NCBI GenBank assembly: GCA_016938875.1
Contig: JAFGTV010000029.1
Location: 62,001 to 126,000, forward strand
Direction: 5' to 3'
Source: Paracoccaceae bacterium
Lineage (GTDB): Bacteria; Pseudomonadota; Alphaproteobacteria; Rhodobacterales; Rhodobacteraceae
DNA length: 64,000 bases
Shown one piece after another: positions 28,851 to 41,477 of this stretch. How positions within the stretch are numbered: position 1 is the stretch's first letter; the number at the start of each line of letters is the position of its first letter. The position numbers and the translations under genes are program-made. Under the pieces are notes generated by a model. It worked only from the letters and a program-made list of their open reading frames with translations, was not told where the DNA came from and searched no databases.

Positions 28851-30371
28851 TCACAAATCCATCAACAACCTTCTCGGATCCTCCAGCGCCTCTTTCACGC
28901 GCACCAGGAACGTCACCGCGCCCTTGCCGTCGACGATCCGGTGGTCGTAGCTGAGGGCGAGATACATCATCGGGCGGATGACGATTTCGCCGTTCACGAC
29001 CACGGGACGGTCCTGGATCTTGTGCATGCCCAGGATGCCCGATTGCGGCGGGTTGAGGATCGGCGAGGACATCAACGAGCCGTAGACGCCGCCGTTCGAG
29101 ATGGTGAAGGTGCCGCCCTGCATTTCGGCCATCGACAGTTTGCCGTCGCGGGCGCGGATGCCCAGTTCGGCGATGCGTTTCTCGATCTCGGAGAAGCCCA
29201 TGGCGTCGGCATTCCTGAGGACCGGCACCACCAGCCCCGAGGGGGTGCCGACGGCGATCCCCATGTGGACGAATTTCTTGTACACGATGTCGGTGCCGTC
29301 GATTTCGGCGTTGACCTCTGGCACCTCGGACAGGGCGTGGCAGCACGCGCGGGTGAAGAAGGACATGAAGCCCAGTTTCACGCCGTGCTTTTTCTCGAAG
29401 AGATCCTTGTACTCGCGGCGCAGCGTCATCACCGAGGACATGTCGACCTCGTTATAGGTGGTCAGCATGGCGGCGGAGTTCTGCGCATCCTTGAGCCGTC
29501 GGGCGATGGTCTGGCGCAGGCGGGTCATCTTGACCCGTTCCTCGCGGGCGGCATCCTCGGCGGCGATGGGGGCGCGGGCGGCGTTGGGCGCCGGTGCCGG
29601 GGCGGGGGCCGGGGCGGGTTTCGCAGCGGGGGCCTGGGCGGCGCGCTGGACATCCTCTTTCATGATGCGCCCATCGCGGCCGGTGCCTGTCACCTGGTCG
29701 GGCGAAAGGCCCTTTTCGGCCATCAGCTTTTTGGCCGAGGGGGCGTTTTCAACGTCGCTGGCCGTGGATGCGTTTGCGGCGGCGGGCGTGGGTGCGGCGG
29801 CAGGGCGCGGTGGCGGGGCATCCTTGCCCGCGGTCATCATCGCCAGTTTTCCACCGGCCTGGACGGTTTCGCCCTCGGCGGCCAGGATCTCGCCCAGGGT
29901 GCCAGAGGTCGGGGCGGGCACCTCGACCGACACCTTGTCGGTTTCCAGCTCGCACAGCGTTTCGTCGCGGGCCACCGCATCGCCGGGCTGCTTGAACCAG
30001 GTGGCGACGGTGGCCTCGGCCACGCTTTCGCCCAGGGTGGGCACCATGATGTCGATGCTGCCCCCCGTGGCCGGGGTGGCCTTGGGGGCGGCGTCGGCAT
30101 CGCCTGCGTCGGGTTGGGGCGCGGGTTGGCCGGCCCCTTCGGATATGGTGGCCAGAAGGGCGTCGACCGCGACGGTCTCGCCCTCGGCGGCGACGATCTC
30201 GGACAGGGTACCGGTGGCGGGGGCGGGTACCTCGACGGTGACCTTGTCGGTTTCCAGCTCGCAGAGCATTTCGTCGGTGGTCACGGAATCGCCGGGTTTC
30301 TTGAACCAGGTGGCGACGGTGGCCTCGGTGACGCTTTCCCCAAGGGTGGGAACGCGGACTTGTGTGGACAT
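28851..30371 (-). CDS. sucB: 2-oxoglutarate dehydrogenase E2, dihydrolipoamide succinyltransferase (two lipoyl domains)
   Basis: Two ETDKV(T/S)VEVPAP lipoyl motifs, E3-binding domain, catalytic [17 protein letters not shown]. Confidence 0.95.
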   Translation of the reverse strand: MSTQVRVPTLGESVTEATVATWFKKPGDSVTTDEMLCELETDKVTVEVPAPATGTLSEIVAAEGETVAVDALLATISEGAGQPAPQPDAGDADAAPKATPATGGSIDIMVPTLGESVAEATVATWFKQPGDAVARDETLCELETDKVSVEVPAPTSGTLGEILAAEGETVQAGGKLAMMTAGKDAPPPRPAAAPTPAAANASTASDVENAPSAKKLMAEKGLSPDQVTGTGRDGRIMKEDVQRAAQAPAAKPAPAPAPAPAPNAARAPIAAEDAAREERVKMTRLRQTIARRLKDAQNSAAMLTTYNEVDMSSVMTLRREYKDLFEKKHGVKLGFMSFFTRACCHALSEVPEVNAEIDGTDIVYKKFVHMGIAVGTPSGLVVPVLRNADAMGFSEIEKRIAELGIRARDGKLSMAEMQGGTFTISNGGVYGSLMSSPILNPPQSGILGMHKIQDRPVVVNGEIVIRPMMYLALSYDHRIVDGKGAVTFLVRVKEALEDPRRLLMDL

Positions 30372-30376
30372 GACGA

Positions 30377-33346
30377 TTACCCTTCGATTGTCAGCGCGTC
30401 GTTTACGAGCGCGGCTTGCTGTGCCTTGTGTTGGCTGGCCAGGCCCGTCGCGGGCGAGGCAGAGGCCGGGCGGCCCGCGTAACGCGGGCGGCCATGACTG
30501 GCGTTGATCCGGGAGAGCACCCATTCGAGGTTGGGCTCGATAAAGGTCCAGGCGCCCTGGTTCTTGGGCTCTTCCTGGCACCAGACCACCTCGGCGTCGT
30601 GGAAGCGTTCCAGTTCCTTGACCAGGCTGAGGGCCGGGAACGGATAGAACTGTTCGATCCGCATCAGATAGACATCGTCGATGCCGCGGGCATCGCGTTC
30701 CTCCAGCAGGTCGTAATAGACCTTGCCAGAGCACAGAACGACGCGCCGGATCTTTTCATCCTTGGCCAGTTTGGTTTCGGAATGCCCGCTTTGGGCGTCA
30801 TCCCACAGCACCCGGTGAAAGGACGAGCCGGTCAGGAAATCCTTGGCCTCGGATACCGCCAGGCGGTGACGCAGCAGCGATTTCGGCGTCATCAGGATCA
30901 GCGGCTTGCGATAGCTGCGGTGCAACTGGCGGCGCAGGATGTGGAAATAGTTCGCGGGCGTCGAGCAGTTGGCCACGACCCAGTTATCCTCGGCCGACAT
31001 TTGCAAGAAACGTTCCAGCCGGGCCGAGGAATGTTCGGGCCCTTGCCCTTCATAGCCATGGGGCAGCAGCACGACCAGGCCCGACATCCGCAGCCACTTG
31101 CGTTCACCGGACGAGATGAACTGATCGAACATGATCTGGGCACCGTTGGCGAAGTCGCCGAACTGCGCCTCCCACAGCACCAGGGCGTTGGGTTCGGCCA
31201 GCGAATAGCCGTATTCGAAGCCCAGCACCGCGTATTCCGACAGCATCGAGTCGATGGCGTCGAACCGCGCCTGCCCCTTGCGGATGTGATTGAGCGGGTA
31301 GAAGCGTTCCTCGGTGTCCTGGCTGATGATCGCGGAATGGCGCTGGCTGAAGGTGCCGCGCGCGCTGTCCTGACCGGCCAGGCGAACCGGATACCCCTCG
31401 GTCAGCAGGCTGCCAAAGGCCAGCGCCTCGCCGGTGGCCCAGTCAAAGCCACGGCCGGTGGCGAACATCTCTTTCTTGGCGTCCAGCAGGCGACCCACCG
31501 TGCGGTGCAGGGCAAAGCCCTCGGGGACGGTGGTCAGGGCCGTGCCCATGGCCTGCATCAGGTCCTCGCCGATGGCGGTGTCACCGCGTTGGTATTCGTC
31601 GCCCGCGCCGCGCCGGATATGCGACCACCGCCCGTCCAGCCAGTCGGCCTTGTTGGGCTTATAGTCCTTGCCGGCCTCGAACTCTGCGTTCAGGTGGGAT
31701 TGGAACGCGGCCTTCATGTCCTCGATTTCGCCCTCGGGGATCAGCCCGTCCTGCACCAGCCGTTCGGTATAGAGTTGCAGGGTGGTTTTGTGCTTCTTGA
31801 CCTTTTTGTACATCAAGGGGTTGGTGAACATCGGTTCATCCCCCTCGTTATGGCCAAAGCGGCGATAGCAGAACATGTCGATGACCACGTCCTTGCCGAA
31901 TTTCTGGCGGAACTCGATGGCGACCTTGGCGGCATGCACCACGGCCTCGGGGTCGTCGCCGTTGACGTGGAAAATCGGCGCCTCGACCATCAGCGCGATG
32001 TCGGTCGGATAGGGCGAGCTGCGGCTGAAATGCGGCGCGGTGGTGAACCCGATCTGGTTGTTCACCACGATATGGATGGTGCCGCCGGTGCGGTGGCCCA
32101 CCAGCCCGGACATGCCGAAACATTCCGCCACGACGCCCTGGCCCGCGAAGGCCGCGTCGCCATGCAGCAACAGCGGCAGGATCGTGCGCCGTTCCCGGAC
32201 GCCGGATTGTTCCTGCTTTGCCCGCGATTTGCCGAGCACGACGGGGTTCACCGCCTCCAGGTGGCTGGGGTTGGCGGTCAGCGACAGGTGCACGTTGTTG
32301 CCGTCGAATTCACGGTCGGACGAGGCCCCGAGGTGATATTTCACATCGCCCGATCCATCCACGTCCTCGGGTTTGAAGCTGCCGCCCTGGAACTCGTTGA
32401 AGATGGCGCGATAGGGCTTGCCCATCACGTTGGCCAGCACCGACAGACGGCCGCGGTGCGGCATGCCGATGGCGATTTCGCGAACCCCCAGCGCGCCGCC
32501 GCGCTTGATGATCTGCTCCATCGCGGGGATCAGCGCCTCGCCGCCATCCAGGCCGAACCGCTTGGTTCCCATGTATTTGACATGCAGGAATTTTTCGAAG
32601 CCTTCGGCCTCGACCAGCTTGTTCAGGATGGCGCGCCGACCCTCGCGGGTGAACTTGATCTCCTTGCCGTACCCCTCGATCCGCTCTTTCAGCCAGGCGG
32701 ACTGTTCGGGATCGGAAATATGCATGTATTGAAGCGCGAAGGTGCCGCAATAGGTGCGTTTGACGATGGCCAGGATCTCGCGCATCGAGGCAATCTGAAG
32801 GCCCAGCACGTTGTCGATGAAGATCGGCCGTTCCAGGTCGGCCCCCGTGAACCCGTAAGAGCCGGGGTCAAGCTCGTGGTGCGGCGTGGGGTTGCGCAGC
32901 CCCAGCGGGTCCAGATCGGCCACCAGGTGGCCCCGGATCCGGTAGGCCCGGATCAGCATCAGCGCCCGGATACTGTCCAGCACCGCGCGTTTGACCTCTT
33001 CGTCGGTGATCGCGATGCCTTTTTCCTGGGCTTTCTCGCGGATCTTGCCCTCGGCGGCCTTGGCCTCCTTGGGCAGGGGGGCGCCGGGCCATTGCCCGTC
33101 CAGCGCGGCGGTCAGATCGTCGTTCGGGGTGGGCGGCCAGTCGCGCCGCGCCCAGGACGGCCCGGCCGCCTCGCGCTTGACCGACACTTCGTCGTCGCCC
33201 ATTTCGGCAAAGAACCTCTGCCATGCCTCATCGACCGCGTTGGGGTCGTTGGCGTAGCGGGCATAAAGTTGCTCGATATATTCCGCGTTGTGCCCTTGCA
33301 GAAAGGAAGAGCTGCGAAAGGTGTCGGTCGGGCTTTGGTCGGTCAT
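30377..33346 (-). CDS. sucA: 2-oxoglutarate dehydrogenase E1
   Basis: 989 aa; [47 protein letters not shown]. Confidence 0.97.
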   Translation of the reverse strand: MTDQSPTDTFRSSSFLQGHNAEYIEQLYARYANDPNAVDEAWQRFFAEMGDDEVSVKREAAGPSWARRDWPPTPNDDLTAALDGQWPGAPLPKEAKAAEGKIREKAQEKGIAITDEEVKRAVLDSIRALMLIRAYRIRGHLVADLDPLGLRNPTPHHELDPGSYGFTGADLERPIFIDNVLGLQIASMREILAIVKRTYCGTFALQYMHISDPEQSAWLKERIEGYGKEIKFTREGRRAILNKLVEAEGFEKFLHVKYMGTKRFGLDGGEALIPAMEQIIKRGGALGVREIAIGMPHRGRLSVLANVMGKPYRAIFNEFQGGSFKPEDVDGSGDVKYHLGASSDREFDGNNVHLSLTANPSHLEAVNPVVLGKSRAKQEQSGVRERRTILPLLLHGDAAFAGQGVVAECFGMSGLVGHRTGGTIHIVVNNQIGFTTAPHFSRSSPYPTDIALMVEAPIFHVNGDDPEAVVHAAKVAIEFRQKFGKDVVIDMFCYRRFGHNEGDEPMFTNPLMYKKVKKHKTTLQLYTERLVQDGLIPEGEIEDMKAAFQSHLNAEFEAGKDYKPNKADWLDGRWSHIRRGAGDEYQRGDTAIGEDLMQAMGTALTTVPEGFALHRTVGRLLDAKKEMFATGRGFDWATGEALAFGSLLTEGYPVRLAGQDSARGTFSQRHSAIISQDTEERFYPLNHIRKGQARFDAIDSMLSEYAVLGFEYGYSLAEPNALVLWEAQFGDFANGAQIMFDQFISSGERKWLRMSGLVVLLPHGYEGQGPEHSSARLERFLQMSAEDNWVVANCSTPANYFHILRRQLHRSYRKPLILMTPKSLLRHRLAVSEAKDFLTGSSFHRVLWDDAQSGHSETKLAKDEKIRRVVLCSGKVYYDLLEERDARGIDDVYLMRIEQFYPFPALSLVKELERFHDAEVVWCQEEPKNQGAWTFIEPNLEWVLSRINASHGRPRYAGRPASASPATGLASQHKAQQAALVNDALTIEG

Positions 33347-33873
33347 GGGGTCACCTCATGCGGGTTGGGACCGTATGCGTTGGGGCCGGGTTGCGAGGGG
33401 CGGGTCAGCCACCACAGCACCAAGAGCGGCGATATGGCAAAGACAAACATCGCCAGGATCAGCACCAGGCCCGAGGCGCTGACCAGCAGGCCTTGCGGGT
33501 TGTCCGCGGATACCGCGTCGAACCCGCCCAGCAGGCTGGCGAAAGAGCCGATACCGATCAGCACGATCAGAGGGTAAAGCAGGAAAAGGCCCGAGCGTCC
33601 GCTGTCATGCATCCGCCGCCAACCTGCGGCCATGCTGGGAATGATGGTGCCCAGGGTGACGATCGTCGCCAGGGGGCCACTGCTTTCGAACATGGCGCCG
33701 GTGGGGTCGATGCGGGCCGAGGCCCGGCCAAGGAAGACCCCGTCCAAAATGCCCGCCACGATACTGGCAAGGATCGTGAACAGGAAAAACCACCAGTATT
33801 CCGGGCGGCTGGCCCGCCCGGAAAAGGTGAAATATTTTCTAAAACAGGTCTTTACGGAATCCGAAAAGCCCAT
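33343..33873 (-). CDS. DUF805 family membrane protein
   Basis: KYFTFSGRASRPEYWWFFLFTIL...GWRRMHDSGRSGLFLLYPLI. Confidence 0.9.
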   Translation of the reverse strand: MGFSDSVKTCFRKYFTFSGRASRPEYWWFFLFTILASIVAGILDGVFLGRASARIDPTGAMFESSGPLATIVTLGTIIPSMAAGWRRMHDSGRSGLFLLYPLIVLIGIGSFASLLGGFDAVSADNPQGLLVSASGLVLILAMFVFAISPLLVLWWLTRPSQPGPNAYGPNPHEVTP

Positions 33874-33898
33874 GTTCCCTCCCTTGGCGCGCGGCGGG

Positions 33899-34780
33899 TC
33901 AGCCGATCGCCTTCAGCACGGCCTCGCCCAGCCCGGCGGGGCTGTCGGCCACCACCACACCGGCGGATTTCATCGCCTCGATCTTGTCCTCGGCGCCGCC
34001 CTTGCCGCCCGCCACGATGGCGCCGGCATGGCCCATGCGCCGCCCCGCAGGCGCGGTGCGCCCGGCGATAAAGCCCGCGACGGGTTTCTTGCGACCCTTC
34101 TTGGCCTCGTCCTTCAGGAACTGCGCGGCCTCTTCCTCGGCCGAGCCACCGATTTCGCCGATCATGATGATCGAGTGGGTCTCGTCATCGGCCAGGAACC
34201 ATTCCAGCACGTCGATATGTTCGGTGCCCTTGATCGGATCGCCGCCGATGCCCACGCAGGTCGATTGGCCAAGGCCCACGTCGGTGGTCTGTTTCACCGC
34301 CTCGTAGGTCAGCGTGCCCGAGCGGGAGACGACGCCCACGGAGCCACGCTTGTGAATATGGCCCGGCATGATCCCGATCTTGCAGGCGTCCGGCGTGATG
34401 ACGCCGGGGCAGTTGGGGCCGATCAGGATGGAACTGGACCCTTCCAGCGCGCGCTTGACCGTCATCATGTCCAGCACCGGAATACCCTCGGTGATGCAGA
34501 CGATCAGCGGGATCTCGGCGTCGATCGCCTCGAGGATGGAATCCGCCGCAAAGGGCGGGGGCACGTAGATGACCGATGCGTTCGCGCCGGTTTTATGCAC
34601 CGCCTCGTGGCAGGAATTGAACACCGGCAGGTCCAGGTGGCTTTGCCCGCCCTTGCCCGGCGTCACGCCGCCGACCATCTTGGTGCCATAGGCGATGGCC
34701 TGTTCGGAGTGGAAGGTGCCCTGAGAGCCGGTGAAGCCCTGGCAGATGACCTTGGTGTTTTCGTCGATGAGAACTGCCAT
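33899..34780 (-). CDS. sucD: succinyl-CoA ligase, ADP-forming, alpha subunit
   Basis: [40 protein letters not shown]. Confidence 0.97.
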   Translation of the reverse strand: MAVLIDENTKVICQGFTGSQGTFHSEQAIAYGTKMVGGVTPGKGGQSHLDLPVFNSCHEAVHKTGANASVIYVPPPFAADSILEAIDAEIPLIVCITEGIPVLDMMTVKRALEGSSSILIGPNCPGVITPDACKIGIMPGHIHKRGSVGVVSRSGTLTYEAVKQTTDVGLGQSTCVGIGGDPIKGTEHIDVLEWFLADDETHSIIMIGEIGGSAEEEAAQFLKDEAKKGRKKPVAGFIAGRTAPAGRRMGHAGAIVAGGKGGAEDKIEAMKSAGVVVADSPAGLGEAVLKAIG

Positions 34781-34785
34781 CTGCC

Positions 34786-35982
<1,197 letters not shown>

Positions 35983-36085
35983 GCTGTCCCATGCTGGTAC
36001 GGATTACCGCTGTCTAAGCATGGAACACAGGTGCGACGAAACGCCTTTTGCCCGAATGGGCCGGGATTTCGCGATGTTTTTGGCG

Positions 36086-36120
36086 TTTGTGATCACACCT
36101 GCAAAAGGTGTGATCACAAA
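36086..36120. promoter_or_regulatory. perfect 15-bp inverted repeat made of two TGTGATCACA operators, upstream of sucC
   Basis: TTTGTGATCACACCT-gcaaa-AGGTGTGATCACAAA; cores at 36088-36097 and 36109-36118, 21 bp apart. Confidence 0.85.
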
Positions 36121-36137
36121 GCAATCTTATTGCGGGC

Positions 36138-37247
<1,110 letters not shown>

Positions 37248-37380
37248 TTAGCGCGACCAGGCGACGGGATGCGCGCTGCGGGGATTTTCGCGGGGATGGC
37301 GTGGCGCGGACGCTTTGTCCGGTCTGCGGGATCGCGGCGTTGGGCGCGTCGGGGCGATTCTGGCGCCGCCCGCAATGCGC

Positions 37381-37677
37381 TCAGGCATCGTGGCCGGGGA
37401 TCAATGCCTCTGCCAGCGCCTGATACGCCTCGCCCGATGCGATCAGGCAACTGATGCCCGAGGGCAGGGTGGCGATGATCGTCCAACTGCCCGTTTCGGG
37501 ATTGGCCAAGAGTTCCACCACGGCCGAATTGGCCGCCAGTCCCAGCGCCTGGCGAGCCTCGCCATAGCGGGCGGCCAGGGTAGCCAACACATCGGCGCGC
37601 GGCCCGCATTGCGGTGGGGTCTGGGCGGGGGCGGTCGTCGGCAGGATCAGCAGGGCAAGGGCAAGGGCGCGGCGCAT
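37381..37677 (-). CDS. hypothetical exported protein
   Basis: MRRALALALLILPTTAPAQTPPQCG signal peptide; CXX(20+)C small secreted protein. Confidence 0.65.
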   Translation of the reverse strand: MRRALALALLILPTTAPAQTPPQCGPRADVLATLAARYGEARQALGLAANSAVVELLANPETGSWTIIATLPSGISCLIASGEAYQALAEALIPGHDA

Positions 37678-37786
37678 GGGAACTCCGTTTCGCTTGGGAC
37701 GTGTCGGGGTGTCAGCCTGCGCCGCATAGGGGACCAAACCGTTACCCCAGCGCGCGCCCTCTTTCTGCGTCGCGGCATAAAGGGGG

Positions 37787-37822
37787 TTGCGCAATATGTC
37801 ATGCCTGTGGTGGTTTGCGCAA
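37787..37822. promoter_or_regulatory. two TTGCGCAA palindromes (28 bp apart) upstream of the mcl2-like gene
   Basis: TTGCGCAA at 37787-37794 and 37815-37822; same octamer in the ccr upstream region. Confidence 0.5.
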
Positions 37823-37846
37823 CAAAATGACCCGAGGGAAGAATCA

Positions 37847-38707
37847 ATGGACCCACGCGCCCGCCCGTTCCGATCCGTCCTTTATATTCCCGGCTCGAAA
37901 GAGCGCGCGTTGGAAAAGGCCAAAACCCTGGCCCTGGATGCGATCATTTTTGATCTGGAGGATGCCGTCGCGGTCGAGGAAAAGCCCGCCGCGCGCATCT
38001 TGCTGGCCGAAACCCTGGCGCAGGGGGGTTATGGCGGGCGGTTCAAGATCGTGCGCGTCAACGGCCTTGACACCGAATGGGGCCGCGCCGATGTGGCCGC
38101 GATCCGGGGCGCGGGCGCCGATGCCGTGCTGCTGCCCAAGGTCGAAACCACCGCGCAACTGGACGTGCTGGCCGATGCGATCCCCGACGTGCCGCTCTGG
38201 GCGATGATGGAAACCCCGCGCGGCATCCTGAACGCCGCCGAGCTGGCCGCCCATCCGCGGCTGGAGGGGGTCGTGATGGGCACCAACGACCTGGCCAAGG
38301 AACTGGGGTGCCGGTTCCGCCCCGATCGTCTGGCGCTGATGAATAGCCTGACCCATTGCCTGCTGGCTGCCCGCGCCGAGGGGATCGTGGCCGTCGACGG
38401 GGTTTATAACGCCTTCAAGGACGAGGACGGTTTGCGCGCGGAATGCGAGCAGGGGCGCGATCTGGGATTTGACGGCAAGACGCTGATCCACCCCGCGCAG
38501 GTGGCCATCGCCAACGCCGCCTTTGCCCCCACCCAGGACGAGATCGACCTGGCCAACCGCCAGATCGCCGCGTTCGAGGCCGCCGAGAAAGAAGGCCAGG
38601 GGGTGGCTGTGGTGGATGGCCGCATTGTCGAGAATCTGCATATTGTTACGGCACGGGAAACGCTGGCCAAGGCGGCGGCGATTGCGGAACTGGAGAGTGT
38701 GACATGA
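37847..38707 (+). CDS. mcl2: HpcH/HpaI (CitE-like) family protein, probable (3S)-malyl-CoA thioesterase of the ethylmalonyl-CoA pathway
   Basis: RSVLYIPGSKERALEKAKTLALDAIIFDLEDAVAVEEK, DGKTLIHPAQV; gene context with mch and mdh/sdh. Confidence 0.82.
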   Translation: MDPRARPFRSVLYIPGSKERALEKAKTLALDAIIFDLEDAVAVEEKPAARILLAETLAQGGYGGRFKIVRVNGLDTEWGRADVAAIRGAGADAVLLPKVETTAQLDVLADAIPDVPLWAMMETPRGILNAAELAAHPRLEGVVMGTNDLAKELGCRFRPDRLALMNSLTHCLLAARAEGIVAVDGVYNAFKDEDGLRAECEQGRDLGFDGKTLIHPAQVAIANAAFAPTQDEIDLANRQIAAFEAAEKEGQGVAVVDGRIVENLHIVTARETLAKAAAIAELESVT

Positions 38708-39270
38708 CCCTTTTGATCCTTGGCGTGGCTCTGTGGAGCTTTGCGCATCTTTTCAAACGCCTCTTGCCCGGCCCGCGTGCCGCGATGGACGAGGCGATGG
38801 GCGCGGGCGCCAAGATCCTCTTTGCGGTGGTGCTGGTCGCGTCGGTGGTGATGATGGTGATGGGGTATCGCGGCAATACCGCCCCGGTGATCTACACCAC
38901 GCCCGGCTGGACGGTGCATATCAACAACACGCTGATGCTGCTGGCCGTGGCATTCTTTGGTGTGGGCAAGTCGAAAAGCCATGCGCGCCAGCTGTTCCGC
39001 CACCCGCAGCTTTACGGGTTTCTGACCTGGGTCGTGGCGCACCTGCTGGTGAATGGCGATCTGGCCTCGATCGTGCTGTTCGGGGGCCTTGGCATTTGGG
39101 CGCTGGCCGAGATCGTCCTGATCAACGCGCGCGAGACCGGCGTCACACATTGGCGCGGCGGCAGTCTGGCGGGCGATATCCGCCTGGCGTTGATTGCCAT
39201 CGTGATCTACCTGATCATCATCGCCGTGCATGCCTGGCTGGGCGTCTGGCCACTGCCCAAGCCGGCGTGA
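38704..39270 (+). CDS. NnrU-family membrane protein
   Basis: MTLLILGVALWSFAHLFKRLLPG..., HPQLYGFLTWVVAHLLVNGDLASIVLFGGLGIWAL. Confidence 0.85.
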   Translation: MTLLILGVALWSFAHLFKRLLPGPRAAMDEAMGAGAKILFAVVLVASVVMMVMGYRGNTAPVIYTTPGWTVHINNTLMLLAVAFFGVGKSKSHARQLFRHPQLYGFLTWVVAHLLVNGDLASIVLFGGLGIWALAEIVLINARETGVTHWRGGSLAGDIRLALIAIVIYLIIIAVHAWLGVWPLPKPA

Positions 39271-39274
39271 TCCA

Positions 39275-39478
39275 ATGCGCGCCTATCGTCTGCTGACCGC
39301 AGAGGACACCGCCGCGTTCTGCCACAAGGTCAGCGCGGCCCTCGCCAACGGGTGGGAGCTTTACGGCTCTCCAGCCTATGCGCATGACCCTGCGGGCGGG
39401 GTCATGCGCTGTGCCCAGGCGGTGACAAAGGACGTGGTGGGGGACTATTCCCCCGACCTGAAACTGGGGGATCTGTAA
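39275..39478 (+). CDS. DUF1737-like small protein
   Basis: YRLLTAEDTAAFCHKVSAALANGWELYGSPAY. Confidence 0.7.
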   Translation: MRAYRLLTAEDTAAFCHKVSAALANGWELYGSPAYAHDPAGGVMRCAQAVTKDVVGDYSPDLKLGDL

Positions 39479-39482
39479 CGCC

Positions 39483-40520
39483 ATGGCCAAGACCAATCCG
39501 GGCCGGTTTTTCGAGGATTACGCGGTGGGCCAGGTGATCGTCCACGCCGTTCCACGCACCCTGTCGGGGGGCGAGCGGGCGCTGTATCACGCGCTCTACC
39601 CGGCGCGGCATGCGCTGTATTCCTCTGACAGTTTCGCCCAGCGCTGCGGGTTGCCCGATGCGCCGCTCGATGACCTGATTGCCTTTCACACTGTTTTCGG
39701 CAAGACGGTCCCCGACATCTCGCTGAACGCGGTCGCCAACCTGGGCTATGCCGAGGGGCGATGGCATCGCCCGGTCTGGCCCGGCGACACCTTGCGGTCC
39801 GAGTCCGAGGTGATCGGGCTGAAACAGAATTCCAACGGCAAATCCGGCGTGGTCTGGGTGCGCACGCGCGGGCTGAACCAGCGCGATGAACTGGTGCTGG
39901 ACTATGTGCGCTGGGTGATGGTGCGCAAACGCGACCTGGACGCCCCCGCGCCGGACACCGTGATCCCGACCCTGGCCGCGTCGGTGGCGCCGTCCGACCT
40001 GGTGATTCCGTCGGTTCTGAACTTTGCCAATTATGACTTTACCCTGGCCGGAGAGCCGCACCGCTGGGCCGATTACGAGATTGGCGAGGTGATCGACCAC
40101 GTCGATGGCGTCACCATCGAAGAGGCCGAGCACATGCAGGCCACGCGGCTGTGGCAGAACACCGCCAAGGTGCATTTCGACGCCACCTTTCGCGAGGACG
40201 GCAAGCGGCTGATCTATGGCGGTCACGTGATTTCCATGGCCCGCGCGCTTAGCTTCAACGGGTTGGCCAATGCGCAGATGGTCGTCGGGCTGAACGGCGG
40301 GGCGCATGCCAACCCGTGTTTCTCGGGCGATACCGTCAAGGCCTGGTCCGAGGTGCTGGACAAGGCCGAAACCCCGGCGCCGGGCGTTGGCGCGATCCGG
40401 CTGCGGCTGGTCGCGGTCAAGGCCGGCGGCACCGCGGCGGGTGCGCTGCGCGGGCCGGACGGGAAATACCTGCCAGAGGTGCTGCTGGATCTGGATTACT
40501 GGGCGCTGATGCCGGTTTGA
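39483..40520 (+). CDS. mch: MaoC-family mesaconyl-CoA hydratase
   Basis: 345 aa double hot-dog; GRFFEDYAVGQVIVHAVPRTLSGGERALYHALYPARHALYSSDSFA; context. Confidence 0.9.
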   Translation: MAKTNPGRFFEDYAVGQVIVHAVPRTLSGGERALYHALYPARHALYSSDSFAQRCGLPDAPLDDLIAFHTVFGKTVPDISLNAVANLGYAEGRWHRPVWPGDTLRSESEVIGLKQNSNGKSGVVWVRTRGLNQRDELVLDYVRWVMVRKRDLDAPAPDTVIPTLAASVAPSDLVIPSVLNFANYDFTLAGEPHRWADYEIGEVIDHVDGVTIEEAEHMQATRLWQNTAKVHFDATFREDGKRLIYGGHVISMARALSFNGLANAQMVVGLNGGAHANPCFSGDTVKAWSEVLDKAETPAPGVGAIRLRLVAVKAGGTAAGALRGPDGKYLPEVLLDLDYWALMPV

Positions 40521-40530
40521 TCAAAACGGG

Positions 40531-40567
40531 ATTTGTGATCACGAGATATGCTCAAGTGATCACAAAT
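40531..40567. promoter_or_regulatory. perfect 12-bp inverted repeat made of two GTGATCAC operators, upstream of sdhC
   Basis: ATTTGTGATCAC-n13-GTGATCACAAAT; core centres 21 bp apart, as upstream of sucC. Confidence 0.85.
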
Positions 40568-40687
40568 CTGATTATTTATCCGGATGCCGCGAAAAATCCG
40601 TCGGGAAACGTGGTCCAAGCCGTGACTCCGGCGGAAAATCCGTTATCACATCCACATAATAAAGCGCCCCAGGACGAGAGGGACACC

Positions 40688-41071
40688 ATGGCTGACATGA
40701 ACCGGGGAAACCGTCCGCTTTCCCCCCACCTTCAGGTTTACCGCCCGCAGATCACTTCTGTGACCTCGATTTTCACGCGTATCACCGGCAATGCGCTGAT
40801 CGTCGGCACGTTGTTGATCGTCTGGTGGTTTCTCGCTGCCGCAAAGGGCCCCGAGGCCTATGCCCGCGCCGACTGGGTGCTGACCTCCTGGCTGGGGGAC
40901 GCGGTCATGTTCGCCTCTCTCTGGGCGCTTTGGTATCACACGCTGGCGGGCATCCGGCACCTGATCTGGGACTCTGTCCACGGTCTGGAACTGGCGACGG
41001 CCGAACGGCTGGGCCTGGCGGTCATTGCCGGGTCGGGCATCCTGACCGTGCTGACCGCGATTATTGTCTGA
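40688..41071 (+). CDS. sdhC: succinate dehydrogenase cytochrome b556 subunit
   Basis: NRPLSPHLQVYRPQITSVTSIFTRITG, LWALWYHTLAGIRHLIWD. Confidence 0.95.
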   Translation: MADMNRGNRPLSPHLQVYRPQITSVTSIFTRITGNALIVGTLLIVWWFLAAAKGPEAYARADWVLTSWLGDAVMFASLWALWYHTLAGIRHLIWDSVHGLELATAERLGLAVIAGSGILTVLTAIIV

Positions 41072-41084
41072 AAGGGGGTCAACG

Positions 41085-41456
41085 ATGCGTTACCTGACCG
41101 ACCGAAAACGCGCCGTGGGCCTTGGCGCGTCCAGAACCGGAACCGAACATCACTGGTCCACCATCGTCAGCGCCGTGGCGCTGGTCGGGCTGATCCCGGC
41201 CTTTGTGGTGATTGTCGGCCGGGCGCTGGGCACGTCGCATGACGAGGTGCTGGCCACGTTTTCGCGTCCCTTCCCGGCGATCGTCGCGCTGCTGACGATC
41301 GGGGTTGGGCTGATGCATTTCCGCAGCGGCGCGCAGATCATGATCGAGGACTACTCGCGCGGTCTGATCCGCAAGGTGCTGATCATCGCAGTGACCTGCA
41401 TCAGCTATTCGGCCATGGTGGCCGGTCTTTATGCGGTCATCCGCATCGCGATCTGA
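41085..41456 (+). CDS. sdhD: succinate dehydrogenase membrane anchor subunit
   Basis: MRYLTDRKRAVGLGASRTGTEHHW, HFRSGAQIMIEDY. Confidence 0.93.
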   Translation: MRYLTDRKRAVGLGASRTGTEHHWSTIVSAVALVGLIPAFVVIVGRALGTSHDEVLATFSRPFPAIVALLTIGVGLMHFRSGAQIMIEDYSRGLIRKVLIIAVTCISYSAMVAGLYAVIRIAI

Positions 41457-41477
41457 AGAACACGGAGAGCAGGTTTC

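Noticed and set aside
30416-33577. 1053-aa ORF on + strand opposite sucA
   Set aside because: Shadow ORF: antisense to a clear SucA, composition-driven in GC-rich DNA, no domain motifs
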